Assembly (NCBI GenBank): GCA_022601215.1
Contig: JAHZIZ010000314.1
Coordinates: forward strand, 1 to 5,302
Length of the DNA stretch: 5,302 bases
Origin: Bacteroidota bacterium
GTDB taxonomy: Bacteria > Bacteroidota > Bacteroidia > Flavobacteriales > Flavobacteriaceae
Direction: 5' to 3'
Part shown: one piece after another, positions 1-5,302 of the stretch
Layout of the letters: every line of letters begins with the position of its first letter
Position numbering within the stretch: position 1 is the first letter of the stretch
Program-made: the position numbers and the translations under genes
The notes under the pieces: generated by a model
What the model saw: only the letters and a program-made list of their open reading frames with translations
The model's database searches: none
Told to the model about the DNA's origin: nothing

Positions 1-3000
1 ATAAAAGCCGGAATAATCGAATTCAACCAAAACCTTATGGATGTAGTCGCCTATGATGCCAGTAGTGCCATGATGAATACTGCATTTTTCGGACAAATTA
101 TTATACTTATTGTATTTATTCCTATTTTATTCCTTACTGGCGTGGAAGGAAAAATGTTCAAGCCCATGGCCTATACCTTTAGTTTTGCAATGGTGGGGGT
201 TATTTTTCTTTGTCTGACTTATGTGCCTATGATGTCAGCCCTGTTTTTAACGCCAGTACAAAATAAAAAAAATTGGTTTGGAAAATTTGAAAAATGGTTT
301 GAGAGAATTGGTGACAAAATACTTAGTGGTATTCATCGTGCTTATCTACCAATACTCAGAAGCGCACTGCATTTCAAAGTGATTACCATAATTGTAGCAA
401 TTGCATTACTGGGTGCTGCTGGTTTTACTTTTTCTAAAATGGGGGGTGAATTTATACCCCAGTTAGATGAAGGAGACATTGCCATGCAAGCACTTGTCAG
501 ACCTGGTAGCGGCCTAAGTGGAGTCATTGATGTTTCTATTAAAATTGAAAATATCCTACTAAAAAATTTTCCTGAAATAAGAACTGTTGTAGCAAGAATT
601 GGTGTGGCGGAAATTCCCACAGATCCAATGCCGATGGACATCGCAGACATGTTCATTATTTTGGAGAAAGACATGGATAAATGGACGACTGCAGCTTCAA
701 AAGAGGAATTGATTGAGAAAATGAAGGCCAAGCTTGATCGTGAACTGACAGGCGTAAACTTGGTTTTTAGCCAGCCAGTAGAACTGCGTTTTAATGAATT
801 ATTAACCGGCGTTCGAGAAGATGTGGCCGTAAAGTTATATGGTGAAGACCTTGATGTACTAGCGCAAAAAGCAGAAGAAATGGGTAAGATTATCCAGAGC
901 ATACCAGGTGTGGGAGATGTAAACCCCGAAAGGACTGCTGGTTTGCCTCAAATAACCGTGCGCTATAATCGTGAAAAAATCGCTCAGTATGGCGTAAATA
1001 TAGATCAGTTGAATCAATATGTAAGCTCTGCATTTGCCGGTGGTGTGACCGGGGTGATTTATGAAGGGGAAAAACGTTTTGAAATGGTGATACGTTTTGA
1101 TAAGGCCCACCAGAAAAGTATTGAAGATTTGCGCGCCTTGTTTATTGATCTGCCAGATGGCGCTCAGATTCCACTCAAGGAAGTCGCCGATATTAAATAT
1201 GAACCTGGTCTGATGCAAATATCTCGTGACAATACGTCCAGAAGGACTTATGTCGGTGTGAACACCAGAGGACGCGATGTTGAGTCTGTGGTAATGGATA
1301 TTCAACAAAAATTGGATGCTGAATTAGATTTGCCACCCGGGTATTACATTTCATATGGTGGGGAATTTGAAAACCTACAAAGAGCTAAGAGCCGATTAGC
1401 CATAGTGGTGCCAATTGTATTGCTCTTAATTTTCGTATTTTTGTATTTTGCCCTGAAATCTATTTTCCAATCGATCATGATTTATACAGCTATTCCGTTA
1501 GCAGCAATAGGTGGTGTGTTCGCTCTTTGGTTACGAGATATGCCCTTTAGTATTTCAGCAGGCATTGGTTTTATTGTGCTGTTTGGCATTGCTGTACTCA
1601 ATGGACTCGTACTCATCCAGCGATTCAACACACTAAAAGAAGAAGGAATAACTGACATCAAGAAGCGCATTCTGGCTGGAACTAGGGAAAGAATAAGACC
1701 TATTTTACTGACAGCTTCGACCGATATCTTAGGTTTTTTACCAATGGCAACTTCTGTATCGGCAGGGGCTGAGGTGCAACGACCACTGGCTACCGTGGTA
1801 ATCGGCGGTATGCTCACAGCCACCTTACTGACCCTTGTGGTACTTCCGGTACTTTACGCTTTTGTGGAAAGTCGGAGTAATAACAAGAAAAACCTAAAAA
1901 ACCCTAATTCAAAAACAGTACTCACGTTGATTATATGTGTTGGGCTGGCTGGCATTCTATTTGGCGCTACCTCTATAGTGAGAGCGCAATCACACTCACA
2001 CTCGATAGACAACTTGCAAACGATTACTCTGGAGCAAGCCAGGGAACGGGCTGTCAAAAATTATCCTAGGATACAATCGGCCAAATTGGAAATTGAGAAC
2101 CAAGAGGTTCTGAAGAAAACTGCTTGGGACTTGGGAAGTACAACGATTTTTACCGGTAAAGAAGAAGCAGGCAATGGTTCAAGTGGTGTTCATTCCCAAA
2201 TAGGTATTCAACAGGATCAAATTAACGTGTTCGGTATTGTACCTAAGTTAAAACTGCAGAAAGAACGGGTTGCTTTGGCTAAAGATGTGCTGAATCTATC
2301 TGTAATCGAAGTAGAACGAGAAGTTAGTCGTGCCTGGGCCATGGTCTATGCAGCCAAAAATACTTATCTAGTCTACAAGAGACTGGACTCTATTTTTACG
2401 GATATTCAACGAGCTGCCAAAATAAGGTTTGAAGTCGAGTCAACTTCCAAGCTGGAATACTTGGCAACCACAAATCAAGGAAATTTAGTGCAGATAAAAA
2501 AAGAGCAAGCTTATCGCGACTATTTGAGCTCTTTGCAACAACTGAATCTATGGCTTGTCAGCAATGTTTTGTTCACCGTGCCGGATATTTCTACAGACCA
2601 GATGGATAACCAATTATACTTTTCTGAAAATTACCCGAACAATCATCCCACACTCATAGTTTCCAAACAACAAGTTAATGTGGCAGACGCCGCTATTAGA
2701 GAGAAACGCTCACAGTTTTTACCCAAACTGAATTTGCAGTATAGCAAGCAAGAAATAGATGGTCTGTCGGGGTTTTATCAGTTTCAGGTAGGTGTACAGA
2801 TACCTTTATTTTTTGGCCCAGAATTAGGTAGGGCGCAATCAGCAAAAGTACAACGTACCATTGCTGCTCAAAATTTTCGGCAGACTCAATTGGAGTTAAA
2901 AGCTGCTTATCAGAACGCACGTGAACAGTACTTTAAGTGGTTGAACTCGTGGCAGTATTATCGGGATAAGGCGCTTCCTATGGCGAGAGATCAGCAGGCC

Positions 3001-3159
3001 GGAGCAATTTTTGCCTACAAAGAAGGTGCCATTGAATATGTAACGTTTTTGCAAAACATGAGAGATGCAATACGAATTGAAGTGGATTCGTGGAATGCTT
3101 TCGGCAAATACTTGAGCAGTCGTTACCAGCTGGAATATTTTCTAAGAACATCGAACTAA
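1..3159 (+). CDS. czcA: CzcA-type heavy-metal RND efflux pump fused to a TolC-like outer-membrane factor (5' end outside window)
   Basis: The frame is open from base 1, so the start lies outside; 1052 codons are visible (numbered here from base 1) and roughly the first 400 or more residues of the pump, including TM1-TM4, are missing. Seen: TM5-TM6 around codons 27-83 with GVEGKMFKPMAYTF between them, TM7 at 127-146, the porter entry motif GGEFIPQLDEGD at 148-159, DPMPMDIADMF at 208-218, RFNELLTGVRED at 263-274, TM8-TM12 at about 466-621 with GIAVLNGLVLI in TM10. A further hydrophobic segment (639-660) leads into a TolC-like domain (about 675-1050) with its two halves starting near ITLEQARERAV and NNHPTLIV. 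Known for the family: proton-driven export of metal cations from the inner membrane. VLNG in TM10 and the absence of Met in the RFNELL segment suggest divalent ions (Co/Zn/Cd/Ni) over Cu/Ag; the substrate is inference. Length fits full fusions of about 1450 residues. Co-transcription with the adaptor 27 bases downstream is likely. Confidence 0.93.
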   Translation: MKAGIIEFNQNLMDVVAYDASSAMMNTAFFGQIIILIVFIPILFLTGVEGKMFKPMAYTFSFAMVGVIFLCLTYVPMMSALFLTPVQNKKNWFGKFEKWFERIGDKILSGIHRAYLPILRSALHFKVITIIVAIALLGAAGFTFSKMGGEFIPQLDEGDIAMQALVRPGSGLSGVIDVSIKIENILLKNFPEIRTVVARIGVAEIPTDPMPMDIADMFIILEKDMDKWTTAASKEELIEKMKAKLDRELTGVNLVFSQPVELRFNELLTGVREDVAVKLYGEDLDVLAQKAEEMGKIIQSIPGVGDVNPERTAGLPQITVRYNREKIAQYGVNIDQLNQYVSSAFAGGVTGVIYEGEKRFEMVIRFDKAHQKSIEDLRALFIDLPDGAQIPLKEVADIKYEPGLMQISRDNTSRRTYVGVNTRGRDVESVVMDIQQKLDAELDLPPGYYISYGGEFENLQRAKSRLAIVVPIVLLLIFVFLYFALKSIFQSIMIYTAIPLAAIGGVFALWLRDMPFSISAGIGFIVLFGIAVLNGLVLIQRFNTLKEEGITDIKKRILAGTRERIRPILLTASTDILGFLPMATSVSAGAEVQRPLATVVIGGMLTATLLTLVVLPVLYAFVESRSNNKKNLKNPNSKTVLTLIICVGLAGILFGATSIVRAQSHSHSIDNLQTITLEQARERAVKNYPRIQSAKLEIENQEVLKKTAWDLGSTTIFTGKEEAGNGSSGVHSQIGIQQDQINVFGIVPKLKLQKERVALAKDVLNLSVIEVEREVSRAWAMVYAAKNTYLVYKRLDSIFTDIQRAAKIRFEVESTSKLEYLATTNQGNLVQIKKEQAYRDYLSSLQQLNLWLVSNVLFTVPDISTDQMDNQLYFSENYPNNHPTLIVSKQQVNVADAAIREKRSQFLPKLNLQYSKQEIDGLSGFYQFQVGVQIPLFFGPELGRAQSAKVQRTIAAQNFRQTQLELKAAYQNAREQYFKWLNSWQYYRDKALPMARDQQAGAIFAYKEGAIEYVTFLQNMRDAIRIEVDSWNAFGKYLSSRYQLEYFLRTSN
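1915..1995 (+). other. Pump/channel fusion junction: signal-peptide-like 13th membrane segment
   Basis: Between TM12 of the pump and the TolC-like domain there is a Lys/Asn-rich linker (codons 626-638), then a hydrophobic run of about 20 residues, then IVRAQSHSHS. The pattern (basic stretch, hydrophobic core, A-Q) is that of a Sec signal peptide with possible cleavage after VRA at codon 662. An RND pump ends with its C-terminus in the cytoplasm, so this extra span is needed to place the channel domain in the periplasm. It looks like the signal peptide of a once separate TolC gene retained at the fusion. No Met codon lies just before it, so separate translation of the channel is not supported. 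Whether it is cleaved cannot be told. Confidence 0.7.
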
Positions 3160-3186
3160 TATCAAGTCCAATCAGATAAAGAGTAA

Positions 3187-4416
3187 ATGACTATGAAAAA
3201 GTACGTCTTATATCTACTTGCTCCTTTATTATTAATAATATTTTTATTTACCGGTTGTAATGGCCAAGCAACTGATAACAATAAAGGGTCCAAAAAAGAG
3301 GATATCCACAAAGAGTCTAATCATGAAGAACATAGCGGAGAAGGATTGGGTGCGGTGCATTTATCAGCATTAAAATTTAATAGCCTCGATATCAAGGTTG
3401 ACACATTGCCCACACGTTCTCTTTCAGGTGTGGTTGATGTCAATGGTAGGCTGGCATTGTTTCCCCAGAACAAAGCCATGGTTACGGCTATTTTAGGAGC
3501 CAATGTGACAGCTATTAAAGTAATAGAAGGGGAGAAAATTAAAAAAGGTCAAGTATTGGCTTACCTTTCACACCCAAATCTCACAAACCTTCAAACTGCT
3601 TACATAAGAACCTATAACCAAATGCAATATCTGGAAAAAGAATTCGAGCGTCAAGGAAAACTTTATGATGAAGGAGTAAGCTCAGGAAAGAATTTCCAAC
3701 AAACGCAAGCTAATTATCGGTCTATTAAAGGCGAGGCAAAAGCTTTTGAAACACAACTGAAGCAATTAAGTATTAATGTAAGAAAAGTTAGGGAAGGAAA
3801 CATCTATCAATATGTGCCGGTAGTTAGCCCTATTGATGGCAATATTGCAAAAGTATTAGTGCAGATAGGCCAATTTGTAAATGCACAGGCAGAAATATTT
3901 AGAATTATCAATATTGATAACATTCATGTGGATTTAATGGTCTTCGAGAAAGATATCAACAAGGTAAGAGAAGGTCAAAAGGTAACATTTACAGTGCAAT
4001 CAGTTCCGGGTAAGACTTTATCTGCCAAAATTTTTGCAGTAGGCAAAAACTTTGAGCAGAACCCAAGGATAGTCCATGTGCATGCTGAGATCGATCAAGA
4101 AGAACCCTTTCTTATTCCAGGAATGTATATCAACGGGAAGATCCACACAGAAAGTACATCGGTAATAGCACTGCCAGAAGAAGCCATTGTCGTGGAGGAA
4201 GGCAAGTACTACATTTTTTTGGCGGAAACATACCAGAATGATAGTGAAACGGAATGGATATTTACACCTGTAGAAATTAGAATAGGTACTTCTGTAGAAG
4301 GATGGGTGGAAATTAATCTGTTACAACCACTTCCAGATGCCACACAGGTGGCCTGGGATAATGCCTATTACTTAATCTCAGAAATGAAGAAAAGTGAAAC
4401 GTCACATGACCATTAA
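3187..4416 (+). CDS. czcB: RND efflux periplasmic adaptor lipoprotein (CzcB/CusB membrane-fusion protein)
   Basis: A 409-residue adaptor, the usual length. It begins with a lipoprotein signal: MTMKK, a hydrophobic core, then LFTG followed by Cys24, the probable lipidated residue. After a hydrophilic His-rich linker (H41, H46, H49) come the first lipoyl half (about 90-129, with VIEGEKIKKGQVLAYL), a helical hairpin (130-205), the second lipoyl half (212-240, VVSPIDGNIAKVLVQIGQFV), a beta-barrel (about 247-320, with RIVHVHAEID) and a membrane-proximal domain to about 400. It ends in SHDH. Role: joins the inner-membrane pump to the outer-membrane channel and may hand over metal. It starts 27 bases after the pump-channel gene, so one operon is likely. 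The start may instead be the ATG at 3193: AAAGAG at 3178-3183 is 9 bases from it and only 3 from 3187. Metal identity is not determined by the sequence. Confidence 0.93.
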   Translation: MTMKKYVLYLLAPLLLIIFLFTGCNGQATDNNKGSKKEDIHKESNHEEHSGEGLGAVHLSALKFNSLDIKVDTLPTRSLSGVVDVNGRLALFPQNKAMVTAILGANVTAIKVIEGEKIKKGQVLAYLSHPNLTNLQTAYIRTYNQMQYLEKEFERQGKLYDEGVSSGKNFQQTQANYRSIKGEAKAFETQLKQLSINVRKVREGNIYQYVPVVSPIDGNIAKVLVQIGQFVNAQAEIFRIINIDNIHVDLMVFEKDINKVREGQKVTFTVQSVPGKTLSAKIFAVGKNFEQNPRIVHVHAEIDQEEPFLIPGMYINGKIHTESTSVIALPEEAIVVEEGKYYIFLAETYQNDSETEWIFTPVEIRIGTSVEGWVEINLLQPLPDATQVAWDNAYYLISEMKKSETSHDH

Positions 4417-4545
4417 GAATAGCTTTCATCCATTTTATACCTACTTATCATTGACATGTATTAGTATCAGCATACCCTAGTCAAATTTTACGTTTGAAAT
4501 ACATTACTATGGAGTTTATATATATAAAAATTGCAACGGTCGGTT
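4417..4545. other. Intergenic stretch with no recognisable gene
   Basis: This AT-rich stretch lies between the adaptor stop and the end of the reverse-strand ppsA remnant. I see no coding frame, no clear rho-independent terminator for the metal operon, and no RNA gene. It contains weak short inverted repeats (for example TCAAA/TTTGA at 4481-4497) and an AT palindrome, listed separately. The two transcription units flanking it converge here. Confidence 0.6.
4515..4528. repeat. Perfect 14-base AT palindrome
   Basis: TTTATATATATAAA reads the same on both strands and is followed by two more A residues. It lies in the non-coding stretch between converging units. It is low-complexity sequence and may have no function; a role as a terminator stem is unlikely since it contains no G or C. 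Confidence 0.4.
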
Positions 4546-4757
4546 TTATGGGTTCCAACAAAGCATGTAATGCCGGCCGGCACCTGCTTCATCAAGCATA
4601 TCTTGGTAAGCCTGAGTGCTGATGCCAAAACCATTAGGTACGCGGACACCTTGTGCGGAGGAGTAAGTGCGCGATACATTTCGCCGAGGTAGGCGTTTTT
4701 ACCGTCTACCAGGGATACATTGTCTACCGTAATATCCCGAAACAAATGAATATAATG
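4546..4757 (-). pseudogene. ppsA: Phosphoenolpyruvate synthase N-terminal remnant (truncated, frameshifted)
   Basis: Read on the reverse strand, codons from 4757 give HYIHLFRDITVDNVSLVDG and then KNAYLGEMYRALTPP, closely matching the N-terminus of PEP synthase (typical VGGKNASLGEM). At about 4655-4664 the match jumps frame and continues as GVRVPNGFGISTQAYQDML then DEAG, the expected next part of the nucleotide-binding domain. After about 4580 the similarity stops, and a TAA ends the frame at 4546. Only about 60 of some 800 residues remain; the catalytic His domain and the PEP-binding domain are absent. No ATG is found at the expected start, though AGAGG at 4760-4764 could be an old ribosome binding site. 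The intact enzyme makes PEP from pyruvate and ATP. Lesions are a frameshift, a lost start and a 3' deletion, so it is almost certainly dead. It follows the broken DUF2934 gene by 42 bases on the same strand and is visibly GC-richer than its surroundings. Confidence 0.82.
4571..4582. repeat. Perfect 12-base GC palindrome at the ppsA remnant breakpoint
   Basis: TGCCGGCCGGCA is identical to its reverse complement, in otherwise AT-rich surroundings. It sits where recognisable similarity to PEP synthase ends (just after DEAG in the shifted frame). It could be chance coding sequence, or mark a deletion or recombination endpoint. Confidence 0.45.
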
Positions 4758-4799
4758 TGCCTCTGTGTTTATTGCCGATCCAAGGTGGACAAATAAAAA

Positions 4800-5017
4800 C
4801 TAGGATGCTAATAAGTTATCAATTTCAACTTCAGACTCAAACCAATCCTGCTCCAGGCTAGTGTCTGGATCCCCCGATGTTCTGCGCAAAAACAAACCGC
4901 CTCAGCGATCATACACTGCCGTTCTTCTGGTGTAACTATATTTTCCATAGCCTTGGTAAAACCCCTCTTGCCTATTTTGGTTTTACCTGTACTTATTACA
5001 GCTTTCTTAGATTTCAT
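4800..5017 (-). pseudogene. Small DUF2934-type protein, broken by a single-base frameshift
   Basis: The ATG at 5015-5017 follows AAGGAG at a spacing of 7 bases and opens MKSKKAVISTGKTKIGK, then IVTPEERQCMIAEAVCFCAE and HRG. This matches the start of the DUF2934 family, whose members commonly read TPEER, IAEAAY, AE.RG and then DWLEAEAEID. Here the normal frame breaks at a G5 run (C5 at 4871-4875) into an unrelated tail ending in a stop at 4808. Adding one base there restores GDPDTSLEQDWFESEVEID and NLLAS with a TAG at 4800-4802, giving 72 residues, the full expected small protein. The function of the family is unknown to me. The break may be a real mutation or a homopolymer sequencing error. 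The next feature downstream on the same strand is the ppsA remnant, suggesting one former operon. A start further upstream at 5059 is less likely because it lacks this ribosome binding site. Confidence 0.75.
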
Positions 5018-5024
5018 AACATTT

Positions 5025-5030
5025 CTCCTT
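5025..5030 (-). promoter_or_regulatory. Strong Shine-Dalgarno site for the DUF2934-type gene
   Basis: Reverse-strand AAGGAG lies 7 bases before the ATG at 5015-5017. It decides the start of the small gene and excludes the longer in-frame extension to 5059. So classical a site is noteworthy because Bacteroidota genes often lack strong Shine-Dalgarno sequences, as do the other starts here. Confidence 0.75.
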
Positions 5031-5103
5031 CTTATCTGAATAACTTTAAATGAAAACATTATGCTTTACTGTCCAATAAGTACTTCTAATTAATAACATC
5101 GAT

Positions 5104-5118
5104 ATTTCCAGTGGAAAT
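5104..5118 (-). terminator. Short hairpin after the methyltransferase-like gene, possible weak terminator
   Basis: ATTTCC and GGAAAT form a perfect 6-base-pair stem around a 3-base loop, 21 bases beyond the stop codon of the reverse-strand methyltransferase-like gene. The stem is short and no T run follows, so termination is uncertain. It lies in the otherwise featureless gap 5031-5138, where I see no clear promoter for the small downstream gene. Confidence 0.25.
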
Positions 5119-5138
5119 CTAATAAACAATTTGTATGA

Positions 5139-5302
5139 TTATTCATTAGACTCCTCATTGACATTTTTCATTTTGTTTCCAGGCTTAGGAATAAATGCAG
5201 GCACAATTTGCATGTATCTTTTGTATTCACCACCAAACTCCTCGATAACCTTCTTTTCTTCAGATTTAGCTAGTTTAAAATACATAAATACTAAAATTGA
5301 GA
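5139..5302 (-). CDS. C-terminal end of a probable isoprenylcysteine carboxyl methyltransferase (ICMT)-like membrane methyltransferase (5' end outside window)
   Basis: An open reverse-strand frame enters at the right edge and ends with TAA at 5139-5141; 53 residues are visible. They begin with the end of a hydrophobic segment (SILVFMYFKLA), followed by KSEEKKVIEEFGGEYKRYM and then QIVPAFIPKPG and a charged tail ending NEESNE. The order EE..., FG.EY..Y, P.FIP is typical of the cytoplasmic C-terminus of small bacterial membrane methyltransferases of the ICMT/PEMT group, which use S-adenosylmethionine. The SAM-binding and membrane parts lie outside the window, so the substrate cannot be stated. 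The frame looks intact where visible. It runs in the same direction as the broken DUF2934 gene, 121 bases upstream of that gene's start, so it may or may not share a transcript with it. Confidence 0.7.
   Translation of the reverse strand, partial: SILVFMYFKLAKSEEKKVIEEFGGEYKRYMQIVPAFIPKPGNKMKNVNEESNE

Noticed and set aside
342..902. A 186-codon reverse-strand open frame within the pump gene
   Set aside because: It lies antisense to well-conserved RND sequence, has no recognisable domain, and its Ser/Ile-rich composition is typical of a shadow frame.
859..1308. A 149-codon reverse-strand open frame within the pump gene
   Set aside because: Antisense to conserved porter-domain coding sequence, with no family similarity that I recognise.
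4481..4497. TCAAA/TTTGA inverted repeat as terminator of the metal-efflux operon
   Set aside because: A 5-base-pair AT-rich stem with a 7-base loop and no T run is too weak to call.
4488..4745. An apparent intact 85-residue reverse-strand gene starting at TTG
   Set aside because: Its first part is the frame of the ppsA remnant and its second part is out-of-frame ppsA sequence running into unrelated DNA; it is decay, not a gene.
4871..4875. Programmed ribosomal frameshift in the DUF2934-type gene
   Set aside because: The G5 run alone is not a classical slippery heptamer, no stimulatory stem is evident, and the neighbouring ppsA remnant shows that the region is decaying.
4808..5059. An 83-residue version of the DUF2934-type gene with a longer N-terminus and a tail ending at 4808
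   Set aside because: The ribosome binding site at 5025-5030 fixes the start at 5017, and the tail after the G5 run does not match the family while the alternative frame does.
5031..5080. Promoter for the DUF2934-type gene
   Set aside because: TTGGAC has no matching -10 box at proper spacing and I find no clear Bacteroidota TAnnTTTG box.
4417..5138. Insertion sequence or other mobile element causing the decay
   Set aside because: No transposase fragment, terminal inverted repeats or target duplication is visible.

Overview
The window looks like a piece of an AT-rich Bacteroidota genome. The best sign is the architecture of the first gene: a CzcA-type heavy-metal RND pump fused in frame to a TolC-like outer-membrane factor, an arrangement I associate with Bacteroidota. 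The genus cannot be told from the sequence.

Left part (1-4416, + strand): the 3' end of a metal-efflux operon. The first gene enters from the left edge already open and carries the C-terminal half of the RND pump, a thirteenth membrane segment that resembles a signal peptide, and a complete TolC-like domain. After 27 bases comes a lipoprotein periplasmic adaptor (CzcB/CusB type). Together they would form an inner membrane-periplasm-outer membrane export complex. Pump motifs (VLNG in TM10, no Met in the RFNELLTGVRED segment) fit the divalent-cation CzcA class better than the Cu(I)/Ag(I) CusA class. Short His-rich stretches lie at the fusion linker and at both ends of the mature adaptor.

Right part (4417-5302, - strand): a decayed stretch of over 700 bases without an intact gene, then the end of a real gene. 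Reading leftwards from the right edge there are: the last 53 codons of a probable isoprenylcysteine carboxyl methyltransferase (ICMT)-like membrane methyltransferase; a small DUF2934-type gene with a good ribosome binding site but one base short in a G5 run; and 42 bases further on a truncated, frameshifted N-terminal remnant of phosphoenolpyruvate synthase (ppsA). The ppsA similarity ends beside a perfect 12-base GC palindrome. The two broken genes lie in the same order and orientation and look like the leftover of a small operon, perhaps acquired.

I see no mobile-element gene, CRISPR array, tRNA or rRNA. I do not see a convincing new system. The points worth a second look are the pump/channel fusion junction and the broken DUF2934-ppsA pair.
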